A DNA stretch of 64,000 nucleotides from positions 434,001 through 498,000 of the forward strand of contig NZ_FZNP01000005.1 of NCBI RefSeq assembly GCF_900188105.1, written 5' to 3'. The stretch's first letter is position 1, and every line of letters begins with the position of its first letter. This document shows, one piece after another, positions 25,668-34,445 of this stretch. Source of the stretch: Actinomadura mexicana. Lineage in GTDB: Bacteria > Actinomycetota > Actinomycetes > Streptosporangiales > Streptosporangiaceae. The position numbers and the translations under genes are program-made. Under the pieces are notes generated by a model. It saw only the letters and a program-made list of their open reading frames with translations, was not told where the DNA came from and made no database searches.

Positions 25668-25810
25668 TCGACGCAGGCGACGGCAGCGACGCCACACCGG
25701 CCGTCACGGGCACAACCAACCTCAACAGCGGCGTGAGGATCGCCTGCGTCGCAACGGGGGGTTCCAGGGGGCGCCCCCCAGGGAGATACGGCCCCCCAGG
25801 GAAGACACCT

Positions 25811-27931
25811 CTACTCCCTGTGGTGGAGTTCTCCGGGCCATGCCTCTTCGGGCCAGGCGGGGACCTGTTCCGAGGCGTCGGGGTCGACGCCGGGGACGAT
25901 CTGCTCGCACCAGACGACCTTGCCCGCGGCGGTGCGGCGGGAGCCCCAGCGGTGGGCGAGCTGGCTGACGACCAGGAGGCCGCGGCCGTTCTCGTCGTCG
26001 TCCTCGGCGCGGCGCAGGCGCGGTAGGGCGGCGGAGCGGTCCAGAACCTCCAGGACGAGGGTGCGCTCCAGCAGGAGGCGGAGCTCGATCGGGCCGTGCG
26101 CGTAGCGGAGCGCGTTGGTGATGAGCTCGGACGCCAGCAGTTCGGTGGTGTAGTCGAGCTCCTCCAGTCCCCATTCCGCCAGGCGGGTGCTGACGAGGCC
26201 GCGGGCGCGGCGGACGGCGGCCGGGTCGGCGGGCAGCGTCCAGGAGGAGTAGCGGTCCTGGGGGAGGCGGCGCAGCCGGGCGATCAGGACGGCGATGTCG
26301 TCGCGGTGCTGGTCGGCGTAGACGCCCGCGAGGGTGGTCTTGGCGAGGTCCTCCATGGAGCGGTCGACCGAGTCGCGCCCGAAGATCTTCTGGAGGCGGG
26401 CGAGGCCGTCGTCGATGTCGCGGCCCCGGTTCTCGACCAGGCCGTCGGTGTAGATCACGAAGAGGCTGCCGTCCTCGACGGCGAACTCGCGGCTCTCGAT
26501 GGCCGAGCCGCCCGAGACGCCGAGCGGCGGGGCGGGCGGGACCTCCAGGTACTCGTTGTCGCCGGTCGGGCTCGCCAGCAGCGGCGGCAGGTGCCCGGCG
26601 GAGGCGATCTCGATGGTGCCGGTGGTCGCGTCGTACACCGCGTAGACGCAGGTGGCGAAGTGCGGCTCCTGCTCGCCCAGCTCGATCATCAGCTCGTGCA
26701 TGACGTGCAGCGCGTCGGCGGGCGGCAGCTCCAGGTTCGCGAGCGTGTGCAGCGCGGTGCGCAGCCGCCCCATGGTGACGGCGGCGCGGACGCCGTGCCC
26801 GGCGACGTCCCCGACGATGAGGGCGACGCGGGCGCCGGGCAGCGCGATCGACTCGTACCAGTCGCCGCCGACCTCGACGAGCTTGCTGCCCGGAAGGTAG
26901 CGGTGCCGGACCTCGACCGAGGACGGCGCGGACAGCCGCATCGGCAGCAGGCTGCGCTGCAGCGCGAGCGCGGTCGCCCGCTCGCGGCTGTAGCGCCGGG
27001 CGTTGTCGATGACGATGGCGGCGCGGGCCGCGAACTCCATGCCGATCTCGACGTCGTAGGCGTCGAACTTGCGGAAGCCGGGGACGCGGGTGCAGGCGAT
27101 GAAGCCGAGCAGCGTGTCGCGGGCGATCATCGGCAGCAGCACCATCGACACGTCGGACAGCAGCTCGCCCGCCGGGCCGCGCCGCCAGAGCCGGCCGATC
27201 TCGCTCGCGGCGTCCAGGGTGATGTGCGGCAGGTGGACGGGGCGGGCGGTCTCCATCACCTGCCGGTACGGGGTGCCCTCGGGGAAGACGAGCACCTCGC
27301 CGACGGGGAACGTGGAGGTCCAGGCCGGGTTGCCGTCGTCGGAGGTGACCGCGATGCGGCGCAGCACCGCCGAGCCGGACTCGGCGTGCACCTCGTCGGC
27401 GGCGACCAGGCTCTCCAGCACCAGGACCGACGCGACGTTGCAGAAGTGCGGGACGACGACGTCGACGAGGCCGCGGGCGGACTGGTCGAGGTCGAGCGTC
27501 GCGCCGAACCGGGTGAGCGGGTCGTCCATTAGGGCGCGCCGCATGAGGGCCGGGTCCTGGTAGCGCTCGCTCGGCGGCAGCTCGACGCGGATGAACAGCA
27601 GCGCGGCGGGCGCCGCGCCCGGGCCGCCGCCGAGCATCGGCTGCACGGTGACGAGGGCGTCGGCGGAGGCGCCGCCGTCGCCGCGCAGCACGCCCATCAC
27701 GCCGTTGCGCTCCTGCCCGGCGCCGTTGGCCTCCAGGAGCGTCTCCAGCTCGGCCTTCGCCTCGTCGCCGACCAGGTCGGTGGCGGGGCGGCCGATCAGC
27801 TCCTCGGGGGCACGGCCGAGGACGGCCTTGGCATTCGGGCCGCACTGCACGATTTGCCGAGCACCGTCGATGCCCAGGACAAGGGTCCGGGACGCCGAAT
27901 CGGCGGCTGGCGCATCGCCTCGCGGCGCCAT
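25811..27931 (-). CDS. PAS-GAF-SpoIIE phosphatase-HATPase regulator
   Basis: This 706-residue cytosolic signalling protein starts at the ATG at 27931 behind AGGTGAG. Domains in order: a PAS domain at about 12-110 (TLVLGIDGARQIVQCG); a GAF domain at about 150-320; a PP2C/SpoIIE phosphatase at about 345-550, with VGGDWYESIAL, VGDVAGHGVRAA, IYTDGLVE and DDIAVLI holding the metal-binding aspartates; and a C-terminal anti-sigma-type HATPase at about 570-690 (ELITNALRYAHG, ENGRGLLVVSQLAHRWG). Such proteins act on anti-sigma factor antagonists, dephosphorylating them and possibly phosphorylating them. No sigma factor or antagonist gene is adjacent, so the partner is elsewhere. Two cysteines and two histidines in the GAF region may matter for sensing. 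Confidence 0.92.
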   Translation of the reverse strand: MAPRGDAPAADSASRTLVLGIDGARQIVQCGPNAKAVLGRAPEELIGRPATDLVGDEAKAELETLLEANGAGQERNGVMGVLRGDGGASADALVTVQPMLGGGPGAAPAALLFIRVELPPSERYQDPALMRRALMDDPLTRFGATLDLDQSARGLVDVVVPHFCNVASVLVLESLVAADEVHAESGSAVLRRIAVTSDDGNPAWTSTFPVGEVLVFPEGTPYRQVMETARPVHLPHITLDAASEIGRLWRRGPAGELLSDVSMVLLPMIARDTLLGFIACTRVPGFRKFDAYDVEIGMEFAARAAIVIDNARRYSRERATALALQRSLLPMRLSAPSSVEVRHRYLPGSKLVEVGGDWYESIALPGARVALIVGDVAGHGVRAAVTMGRLRTALHTLANLELPPADALHVMHELMIELGEQEPHFATCVYAVYDATTGTIEIASAGHLPPLLASPTGDNEYLEVPPAPPLGVSGGSAIESREFAVEDGSLFVIYTDGLVENRGRDIDDGLARLQKIFGRDSVDRSMEDLAKTTLAGVYADQHRDDIAVLIARLRRLPQDRYSSWTLPADPAAVRRARGLVSTRLAEWGLEELDYTTELLASELITNALRYAHGPIELRLLLERTLVLEVLDRSAALPRLRRAEDDDENGRGLLVVSQLAHRWGSRRTAAGKVVWCEQIVPGVDPDASEQVPAWPEEAWPGELHHRE

Positions 27932-28029
27932 GACGGATCTCACCTGACGCGCTCCAGACAGCCGGTCGTCTCAGCACTACCCAGCGACAGTATGGGGCAT
28001 GACCCCGCGGTAAGGGGAGAAGATCACGC

Positions 28030-28659
28030 TTACCGCGCCGAAAACCGTCCGTCGTCCGCTTCCGGACGGCCCTCCCGGTCGCTCCCGATGCCCCGCAGGA
28101 GGGTGTCGACGACCGCCTCGGCGTATCCCTCGGGCAACGTCTCCTGCGGCCGCTTGGCGGTCAGCGAGCCGAGCAGCAGCGACATCGCGACCTCCACGTC
28201 GAGGCCGGGGCGCAGCTCCCCGGAGTCGAGCCCGCGCCGGATCACCCTGCGGATGACGTCGCGGCGCGGCTCGATGACGTCCTGCCGGTAGCGGGCGTAC
28301 AGCTCGGGGTGCTTCTCCGCGCCGCCGACGACGTTCCAGAAGCACCGCGAGTACCGGCGGTGCCCGTCGCCCGCGAGCCGCCGCGCGATCATGGTGAGGT
28401 CCTCGCGCGCGGACGCGCCGGACGGCTCGGGCAGCGGCTCCTTCACGGCGCCGAGCGCGTGCACGATCAGCGCCTCCTTGCTGGGCCAGCGCCGGTAGAT
28501 CGTCGTCTTGCCGACGCCGGCGCGGGCGGCGACCGCCTCGATGGAGACGCCCGCCACCCCCGACTCCTCGGCCAGCAGGTCCAGGGTGGCCTCGACGATG
28601 GCCTTGTCGGCGCGCTCGCTGCGAGGCCGCCCCGCGTGCCGCCGCTCGGTCCCGGTCAT
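28030..28659 (-). CDS. TetR family repressor
   Basis: This 209-residue repressor starts at the ATG at 28659 after GGGTGAGGGG. Its N-terminal helix-turn-helix (about 15-60) reads IVEATLDLLAEESGVAGVSIEAVAARAGVGKTTIYRRWPSKEALI, a classical TetR domain. The C-terminal ligand domain is helical and of the TetR_C type (SRCFWNVVGGAEKHPELYARYRQDVIEPRRDVIRRVI). The gene lies 29 bases downstream of the DHA2 pump on the same strand, so the two are co-transcribed and the repressor controls its own operon through the palindrome at 30253-30272. Confidence 0.92.
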   Translation of the reverse strand: MTGTERRHAGRPRSERADKAIVEATLDLLAEESGVAGVSIEAVAARAGVGKTTIYRRWPSKEALIVHALGAVKEPLPEPSGASAREDLTMIARRLAGDGHRRYSRCFWNVVGGAEKHPELYARYRQDVIEPRRDVIRRVIRRGLDSGELRPGLDVEVAMSLLLGSLTAKRPQETLPEGYAEAVVDTLLRGIGSDREGRPEADDGRFSAR

Positions 28660-28688
28660 GATCCCCTCACCCTGCCACACCGGCCCCC

Positions 28689-30251
28689 TCACACGGCGGC
28701 CTTCTCCGGCCGCCGTTCGGCGGGCGCCTGCCCGGGCGCCGCCGCGGCGCGTCCCGGCATCCACTTCAGCACGACCAGGGCGCCGAGGAAGGAGATCACG
28801 GCGGCGGCGACGGACGCGGCGTGCATGGCGTGCACGAAGGCGGCGTCGGCCGGGCCGACGAGGCCCTGCCCGGCGGGGCCCATCCGGGCGGCGACGGCGT
28901 GCGCGCCCTCGATCGACTCGGCGGCGGCCTGCCGCGCGCCCGCGGGCAGCGCGGCGAGCTCGTCGTGCAGGTCGCCCCGGTAGACCGAGGCGACGACCGA
29001 GCCGAGCACGGCCACGCCCATCGCGACCGCGACCTGGCGGGCGGTGTTGTTGATGGCCGATCCGGCGCCGGCCTTCTCGCGGGGCAGCGCCGACATGACC
29101 GACTCGGTGGCGGGCGGCATCACGTTGGCCATCCCGGCACCCTGCACGAAGAAGATCGCGCCGAGGATCCACAGGGAGGTGTGGACGCCGACGAACTGGT
29201 AGCTCGCCAGCGCGACGGTGACCAGCAGCAGCCCGGTCGTGCAGACCGCCTTGGCGCCGAAGCGGCGCACCATGGCGGCGCTGCGCGGGGCGAAGGCGAG
29301 CTGCGCGACCGCGAACGGGAGCACCATGGCGCCGGACTGCAGCGGCGTCAGGCCGCGCACCGACTGCATGTAGAAGTTGGCGAAGAAGAACACGCCGGTG
29401 GCGGCGAAGAAGCACAGCGCGATGGACGCGACGGCGGCCGACATGCGCGCGTCCTTGAACAGCCGGACGTCGAACGCCGGGGACACGGTGCGGGCCTCGT
29501 GCCACACGAACAGGGCGAGGACGGCGGCGCCGGCGAGGATCGGGCCGAGCACGGGGAGCTGCAGCCACTCGCCCTTCTCGCCGCCCTGGATGATCCCGTA
29601 CGACAGGACGACCAGCCCGATGACCGACAGCACCACGCCGACCGGGTCGAGCCGGCCGGGGGCGGGGTTGCGCGACTCGGGGACCAGGAACGCCATCAGC
29701 GTGACGCCGACCGCGATGACCGGCACGTTGATGAGGAAGACCGAGCCCCACCAGAAGTGGGCGAGCAGCAGGCCGCCGGTGAGCGGGCCGATGGCGACGC
29801 CGAGGCCGACCGCGCCGGCCCAGATGCCGATGGCGCGGGCGCGCTCGTGCGGCTCGAAGACGTTGGTGATGATCGACAGCGTCTGCGGCATGACCGCGGC
29901 GCCGCCGAGGCCCATCAGGGCGCGGGCGTAGATGAGCTGCTCGGGCGACTGCGCGTACGCCGACACCAGCGAGGCGATGGCGAACACCGCCATGCCGCCG
30001 ACGAGCACGCGCCTGCGGCCGATCCGGTCGCCGATCACCCCGAAGGTGAACAGCAGGCCGGCGAAGACCAGTGTGTAGGAGTTGATCGCCCATTCGAGCT
30101 GGCTCTGGGTGGCGCCGAGGCCCTTGACGGGGTCGGCGATGGTCTTGAGCGCGACGTTGAGGATGGTGTTGTCGAGCACCACCACCAGCAGGCTCATGGT
30201 CAGGACGCCGAGGATGTACCACCGGCGGCGCTGGATCGTCTGGGGGTCCAT
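28689..30251 (-). CDS. DHA2-family (14-TM) MFS drug efflux pump
   Basis: This 520-residue EmrB/QacA-type exporter with fourteen predicted transmembrane segments starts at the ATG at 30251. LDNTILNVALKTI in helix 1 is the hallmark motif D1 (LDxTxxNVAxP-like), and the loop 2-3 signature GVIGDRIGRRRVLVGG is present. Motif C is seen as GIWAGAVGLGVAIGPLTGGLL. The start codon is directly downstream of a 7-bp-arm palindrome and no Shine-Dalgarno is visible, which suggests a leaderless or very short-leader mRNA repressed by the co-transcribed TetR. The substrate is unknown. Confidence 0.92.
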   Translation of the reverse strand: MDPQTIQRRRWYILGVLTMSLLVVVLDNTILNVALKTIADPVKGLGATQSQLEWAINSYTLVFAGLLFTFGVIGDRIGRRRVLVGGMAVFAIASLVSAYAQSPEQLIYARALMGLGGAAVMPQTLSIITNVFEPHERARAIGIWAGAVGLGVAIGPLTGGLLLAHFWWGSVFLINVPVIAVGVTLMAFLVPESRNPAPGRLDPVGVVLSVIGLVVLSYGIIQGGEKGEWLQLPVLGPILAGAAVLALFVWHEARTVSPAFDVRLFKDARMSAAVASIALCFFAATGVFFFANFYMQSVRGLTPLQSGAMVLPFAVAQLAFAPRSAAMVRRFGAKAVCTTGLLLVTVALASYQFVGVHTSLWILGAIFFVQGAGMANVMPPATESVMSALPREKAGAGSAINNTARQVAVAMGVAVLGSVVASVYRGDLHDELAALPAGARQAAAESIEGAHAVAARMGPAGQGLVGPADAAFVHAMHAASVAAAVISFLGALVVLKWMPGRAAAAPGQAPAERRPEKAAV

Positions 30252-30252
30252 G

Positions 30253-30272
30253 ACGATACGCAACGGTATCGT
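30253..30272. promoter_or_regulatory. TetR operator of the DHA2 pump
   Basis: ACGATAC (30253-30259) and GTATCGT (30266-30272) form a perfect 7-bp inverted repeat with a 6-base spacer, ending one base before the pump start codon. GATAC-type palindromes are common for TetR repressors of MFS pumps in actinomycetes. Binding is inferred. Confidence 0.7.
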
Positions 30273-30403
30273 TTCGGAATCTGTTCCCGGTCGGGCGAAG
30301 AAATTCCGGAATGGGGAGGGGTATCCGAATCGTTGGTCAGATGGCACCATCGGTTTCGTCTGGGTACGCCACAACGGCGCCTCAAGACCAGCGGAGGTTC
30401 TGC

Positions 30404-31255
30404 ATGTCTTCTTCTGTCGCACCCCCGGCACAGCCGACCGCACTCTACGGCGGTACGAGCGGGCGCAGGGTGACCGTACGCGACATCGCCGCGGCGAAGC
30501 AGCGGCACGAGAAGTGGCCGATGCTCACGGCCTACGACGCGCTCACCGCGCGGATCTTCGACGAGGCCGGCATCCCCGTGCTGCTCGTCGGCGACTCCGC
30601 CGCGATGGTGGTCTACGGCTACGACTCGACCATTCCCGTCACCGTGGACGACCTGATCCCGCTCACCGCGGCCGTCGTCCGCGGCTCCAAGCGCGCCATG
30701 GTCGTCGCCGACCTGCCGTTCGGCTCCTACCAGACGGGCGTCACCGAGGCGCTGACGGCCGCCACCCGGTTCCTCAAGGAGACCGGCGCCCACGCGATCA
30801 AGCTGGAGGGCGGCCGCCGGATCATCCCGCAGGCCGAGGCGATGGTCGCGGCCGGCATCCCGGTGATGGGCCACCTCGGCCTCACCCCGCAGTCGGTGAA
30901 CGTGTTCGGCGGCTACCGGGTGCAGGGCCGCGGCCAGGACGGCGACGAGCTGATGGCCGACGCCAAGGCCCTGGAGGCGGCGGGCGCGTTCTCCGTCGTC
31001 CTCGAATGCGTGCCCGAGGACCTCGCCGCCCGCGTCACCGCGTCCCTGTCCATCCCGACGATCGGCATCGGCGGCGGCAACCAGACCGACGCGCAGGTCC
31101 TCGTCTGGCAGGACATGGCCGGGCTCACCCCGCACACCGCGAAGTTCGTCAAGAGGTTCGCCGACATGAACACCCTGCTCGGCGAGGCGGCCCGCGCCTA
31201 CGCCGACGAGGTCGTCGGGGGCGTCTACCCGGCACCGGAGCACACCTACCACTAG
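30404..31255 (+). CDS. panB: 3-methyl-2-oxobutanoate hydroxymethyltransferase
   Basis: PanB makes ketopantoate from 3-methyl-2-oxobutanoate and methylene-tetrahydrofolate, the first step of pantothenate synthesis, in the cytosol. It is 283 residues; the ATG at 30404 follows GCGGAGG seven bases away. Family motifs are [41 protein letters not shown] (metal-binding Asp and substrate site), [28 protein letters not shown] and [13 protein letters not shown] with the catalytic Glu. It is divergent from the DHA2 pump; the shared 152-base region holds the TetR operator and an ATTCCGGAAT palindrome at 30303-30312. No other pan gene is adjacent. A hairpin terminator follows. Confidence 0.96.
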   Translation: MSSSVAPPAQPTALYGGTSGRRVTVRDIAAAKQRHEKWPMLTAYDALTARIFDEAGIPVLLVGDSAAMVVYGYDSTIPVTVDDLIPLTAAVVRGSKRAMVVADLPFGSYQTGVTEALTAATRFLKETGAHAIKLEGGRRIIPQAEAMVAAGIPVMGHLGLTPQSVNVFGGYRVQGRGQDGDELMADAKALEAAGAFSVVLECVPEDLAARVTASLSIPTIGIGGGNQTDAQVLVWQDMAGLTPHTAKFVKRFADMNTLLGEAARAYADEVVGGVYPAPEHTYH

Positions 31256-31293
31256 CGAGCACGGGCCTCAGCGCCGAACCGGGCCCACCCCCG

Positions 31294-31322
31294 CACGGCC
31301 GCGCCGCCCCGGCGCGGCCGTG
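31294..31322. terminator. Hairpin terminator after panB
   Basis: A perfect 12-bp stem, CACGGCCGCGCC with its complement, closes a 5-base loop, followed by a short pyrimidine run. It lies between panB and the convergent membrane-protein gene and can stop both. Confidence 0.75.
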
Positions 31323-31340
31323 TGCGCTTTCCGGCTCCCG

Positions 31341-32084
31341 CTACTGATCGGGGTTGGAGCGGACCCGTCCGGGCCGTGCTCCGGGACCGGCCCCGTCGTG
31401 CTCCTGGCCGTCGCGCGGCCCCGGGAGGCGGCGCGGGGCCGCGCCGTCGGCCGTGATCTCGTCGCGGAGCGTCTCCACGGCGGAGCGCAGCACGTCGGGA
31501 CCGGCGACGTTCATCAGCAGCAGCCCCAGGTTGAGGGCCATCTGGCCGTCGGTCATCTCGCTGCCGGCGAGCGCGTCCACGGCCGTGCGCAGGTCTGCCT
31601 GGTCCTCGGCGGAGACGTTCTGCAGCAGGCCGAGGCAGTACGTCGGCAGCGCGAGCCGCGACTTGGCGAACGAGACGCCCCGCATGATCTCGCCCGCCTC
31701 GTGCGCCCGGGTCTTGGCCTGCATCCGGTCGACGCCCCGGTCGGCGGCCGCCAGCAGCGACGTCAGCAGCGTGCTCGGCCCCACGGCGACGTCCTCGTCA
31801 CCGACCCGGACGGTGAACACCGCGCTGCGGAACACCATCATCGAGCCGAGGCTCGCCACGAGCACCTGCGTCGCCGCGGCGACGTGCGGCGACTGGACGC
31901 CGAACCGCCAGCCGAAGGTGTGCAGGAGCAGCAGCGAGCCCGCGCCCGCGCCCCCGTTGATCAGCACGTACGCCCAGGTGCTCGGCACCCGGACCAGCGT
32001 GGTGGGCCGGTCCCGGTACCGGCTGACCAGCTCGGCGACGCCGACCAGGCAGCTCAGCGAGACGGCGACGACGTATCCGATCAT
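31341..32084 (-). CDS. Uncharacterised membrane protein of a two-gene unit
   Basis: This 247-residue protein has three hydrophobic segments in its first 90 residues (about 1-20, 36-57, 70-88). A soluble helical region of about 140 residues follows, and the tail after about 210 is proline/arginine-rich and disordered. The start at 32084 lies 10 bases after the stop of the winged-helix gene, so the two are one operon. VGVAELVSRYRDRPT after helix 1 is a pattern I recall from unnamed actinomycete membrane proteins. The soluble part (RGVSFAKSRLALPTYCLGLLQNVSAED, GSEMTDGQMALNLGLLLMNVAG) has no catalytic motif I know. Function unknown; it may be a membrane effector or sensor. Confidence 0.75.
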   Translation of the reverse strand: MIGYVVAVSLSCLVGVAELVSRYRDRPTTLVRVPSTWAYVLINGGAGAGSLLLLHTFGWRFGVQSPHVAAATQVLVASLGSMMVFRSAVFTVRVGDEDVAVGPSTLLTSLLAAADRGVDRMQAKTRAHEAGEIMRGVSFAKSRLALPTYCLGLLQNVSAEDQADLRTAVDALAGSEMTDGQMALNLGLLLMNVAGPDVLRSAVETLRDEITADGAAPRRLPGPRDGQEHDGAGPGARPGRVRSNPDQ

Positions 32085-32094
32085 CGGGTTGCGG

Positions 32095-32430
32095 TCACTC
32101 CCCGGTCAGCCGGACGACCTCGTCGATCTCCCGTTCCACGGCGACGAGGCCGCGCTCGCGCAGCTCGTCGACGGCGCCGGCGACCTCCAGCAGCCCGAGC
32201 CGGGTCGAGTGGTGGATCTGCTCCAGTGACAGCGGGCCGTTCGCCGCCCGCAACTGCGCCAGCACGCGGCGGCACGCGTCCTCCGCGCCGGGCTCGGCGT
32301 ACCCGGCGGCGTACCCGGCGGCGTGGCCGGGTTCACCGGCGGGCGCCGCGCCCGGCGGCCGGACCCCGCCGCTCCGCCCGGAAGGGGCCAGGAACGCGCT
32401 CCACGGATCTGCCGACCGGTTCTCTCTCAT
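32095..32430 (-). CDS. Small protein with C-terminal winged-helix-like domain
   Basis: This 111-residue protein starts at the ATG at 32430 after AGGGTGG. The first about 45 residues are Pro/Gly/Ala-rich and probably disordered, with a short repeated GYAAGYA. The last about 65 (DACRRVLAQLRAANGPLSLEQIHHSTRLGLLEVAGAVDELRERGLVAVEREIDEVVRLT) have the spacing of a winged helix: helix 1, helix 2, recognition helix and wing. It may bind DNA or act as a protein-protein adaptor. It is the first gene of a unit with the membrane protein at 31341-32084. No exact family is assigned. Confidence 0.7.
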   Translation of the reverse strand: MRENRSADPWSAFLAPSGRSGGVRPPGAAPAGEPGHAAGYAAGYAEPGAEDACRRVLAQLRAANGPLSLEQIHHSTRLGLLEVAGAVDELRERGLVAVEREIDEVVRLTGE

Positions 32431-32507
32431 CGCCACCCTGCCTGTCGCCACTGCGATGGTATGTCAGGACTAGGACGCGCCGCAGCCCGAAACCGCTCCC
32501 CCTCCGG

Positions 32508-33620
32508 TCAGTGACCGCGCTCGCGGGGACCGTCCGGCGGGCCGGTCCCGTCCTGCCCGTTCTGTCCGTCCTGTTCTTCCGGCCCGGAGGGACCGCGGCG
32601 CCGGGAGGAGGACCTCGCCACGATCAGCCGGTCGCCCGGTTCGAGCGCCGCGCAGCCGGCGTCGTCGAACGGCAGCAGCCGCCCGTCCCGCACCACCGCC
32701 AGCGCCGGGGCGCGGACCGCGCCGAGCGGGCCGCCGACCTCGTCCGGGTGGACCTCGCGCTCCACCAGGTCGAGGCCGCTCCCCTGCTCCAGCAGGTCCT
32801 CGATGACCTCGCCGACGCTCGGCTGCGTGGTGGAGACCCCGAGCAGCCGCCCCGCCGCCTCCGACGAGGTCACCACGTGGTCGGCGCCGGACTGGCGCAG
32901 CAGGGGGACGTTCTCCGACTCGCGCACCGCCGCCTGGATGCCGGCGTGCGGGTTGAGCTGCCGGGCGGTCAGCGTGATCAGCACCGCGGTGTCGTCGCGG
33001 GCGCTCGCCACCACGATCTCGCGGGCCCGCTGGACCGAGGCCTGCCTCAGCACCGAGCTGCGGGTCGCGTCCCCGACGACGCCCGCGAACCCGGCCTCGG
33101 CCGCCTCGGCCACCACCCGCGGGTCGGGGTCCACGACCACGATCGACTCGGGCGGCACCCCGGTGCTCAGCAGGGTCCTGATGGCGCTGCGGCCCTTCGT
33201 GCCGTAACCGGCCACCACGATGTGGTCGCGCACGCGTGCCCTCCAGCGGGACCTTCGCCAGTCGTCGCGGGTGCGTTCCGCCAGCACCTCGAGGGTCGTG
33301 CCCACGAGGACGATGAGGAACAGCACCCGGACGGGCGTGATGAAGACGATGTTGACGAGCCTCGCGCCGTCCCCGACCGGGGTGATGTCGCCGTACCCGG
33401 TCGTGGACATGGTCACCGAGGCGTAGTAGAAGGCGTCCAGCAGGGACAGCCGCCCGTCGCCGGTGTCGCGGTACCCGCCGCGGTCGAGGTAGACCGCGGC
33501 CACCACCATGAGCAGCAGGACGAGCGCAAGCCCGACCCGCTTGGCGACCGCGCTCAGCGGCCCCGTCCTTGCCGACGGCAGCAGGACGAGCGGCCGCCGC
33601 GCCGCGTCCGGACCATTCAT
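32508..33620 (-). CDS. Potassium channel with TrkA/RCK domains
   Basis: This 370-residue two-helix potassium channel subunit is of the Kch/MthK type. Transmembrane helix 1 is at about 27-46, the selectivity filter TTGYGD at 73-78 and helix 2 at about 90-112. An RCK (TrkA-N) Rossmann domain follows from about 132 with GYGTKG, and a TrkA-C-like domain at about 270-340. A Gln/Gly/Asp-rich tail ends it. It should form tetramers in the cytoplasmic membrane gated by the RCK ring. The ATG at 33620 starts a short cytosolic arm. It is a single gene, 37 bases from the F420 reductase gene on the same strand. Confidence 0.92.
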   Translation of the reverse strand: MNGPDAARRPLVLLPSARTGPLSAVAKRVGLALVLLLMVVAAVYLDRGGYRDTGDGRLSLLDAFYYASVTMSTTGYGDITPVGDGARLVNIVFITPVRVLFLIVLVGTTLEVLAERTRDDWRRSRWRARVRDHIVVAGYGTKGRSAIRTLLSTGVPPESIVVVDPDPRVVAEAAEAGFAGVVGDATRSSVLRQASVQRAREIVVASARDDTAVLITLTARQLNPHAGIQAAVRESENVPLLRQSGADHVVTSSEAAGRLLGVSTTQPSVGEVIEDLLEQGSGLDLVEREVHPDEVGGPLGAVRAPALAVVRDGRLLPFDDAGCAALEPGDRLIVARSSSRRRGPSGPEEQDGQNGQDGTGPPDGPRERGH

Positions 33621-33657
33621 CCTGGCACCGTACCGGGACGGCCCGCCCGAGGCGCGG

Positions 33658-34353
33658 TCAGACGTCGGTGATGCGCAGTCCGGCGTGGGCCTTGTAGCGG
33701 CGGTTCATGGAGATGAGGTTCGCCGTGAACGCCTCGATCTGGTGGGCGTTGTGCAGCCGCCCGCCGTAGACGCCGCGCATGCCGGGGATCCGCCCGGCGA
33801 GGGCCTGGACGAGGTCGGTGGCCTCCCGGTCGTTGCCGAGGACCAGGACGTCCAGCTCCATCTCGTCCACCCCGGGGTCGAGCAGCAGCCTGGCCGACAC
33901 GTGGTGGAAGGCGGCCACGACCCGGCTGTCGGGCAGGACGGCGGCGGCCTGCTCGGCGGCGCTGCCCTCCTCGACCGGCAGCGCGAACGCGCCCTTGCCC
34001 TTCTCGAAGCCGAGCGGGTTCACGCAGTCCACGACGATCTTGCCGGCCAGCTCGGCGCGCAGCGACTCCAGCGTGGCCTTGTGGCCGTCCCACGGCACCG
34101 CCACGATCACGACGTCGGACTCCCCGGCCGCGACCGGGTTCTCCGCGCCGGAGACGGGCAGGTCCGCGCCGAGCTCACCGGCGGCGGCCTGGGCGCGCTC
34201 GGCCTTGCGCGACCCGATCGTCACCCGGTGCCCGGCCAGCGCGAACCGGCGCGCGAGGCCCTTGCCCTGGTCCCCCGTCCCGCCCAGGATGCCGATGGTC
34301 AGGCCGCTCGCGTCGGGAAGGTCGTACGGCGTCTTCTGCTGCTGCTCAGTCAT
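33658..34353 (-). CDS. npdG: NADPH-dependent F420 reductase
   Basis: This 231-residue cytosolic enzyme transfers hydride between NADPH and coenzyme F420 (Fno/NpdG). The Rossmann start LTIGILGGTGDQGKGLARRFALAGHRVTIGSRKAERA carries the nucleotide loop and the Ser-Arg-Lys that recognises the NADPH phosphate. VVDCVNPLGFEKGKG and VAAFHHVSARLL are typical of the family. It begins at the ATG at 34353 and is divergent from the gene at 34446. It shows that the organism uses F420. It may be co-transcribed with the downstream K+ channel gene, with no evident functional tie. Confidence 0.93.
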   Translation of the reverse strand: MTEQQQKTPYDLPDASGLTIGILGGTGDQGKGLARRFALAGHRVTIGSRKAERAQAAAGELGADLPVSGAENPVAAGESDVVIVAVPWDGHKATLESLRAELAGKIVVDCVNPLGFEKGKGAFALPVEEGSAAEQAAAVLPDSRVVAAFHHVSARLLLDPGVDEMELDVLVLGNDREATDLVQALAGRIPGMRGVYGGRLHNAHQIEAFTANLISMNRRYKAHAGLRITDV

Positions 34354-34445
34354 GCGGCCGAGTCTGCCAGGCGCCTCTCCGGGAGCCGGGCGCCGGGCTC
34401 CCGCATCACCGAAAGGGCCCTGCCCGGTACGCGAGGTGAGGCACC

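Larger units (their letters stand above)
25350..25810. other. Gene-free region with several strong hairpins
   Basis: These 461 bases between nadE and the SpoIIE-type gene hold no ORF I would defend. Structures seen: a GGGGGG/CCCCCC hairpin with a CGA loop (25363-25377); a CTTGGGC/GCTCAAG stem near 25604-25622; a perfect 12-bp stem at 25630-25667; and a perfect 12-bp inverted repeat CGACGCAGGCGA (25669-25680) with TCGCCTGCGTCG (25740-25751) enclosing 59 bases. G and C tracts follow at about 25755-25795. It could be a structured RNA or a set of terminators. Confidence 0.5.

Noticed and set aside
25606-25690. tRNA-like start GGGCTGGTAGCTCAAG
   Set aside because: The D-arm-like beginning is not followed by an anticodon arm, a T-arm with GTTCGA or an acceptor complement; the following bases form a 12-bp hairpin instead.
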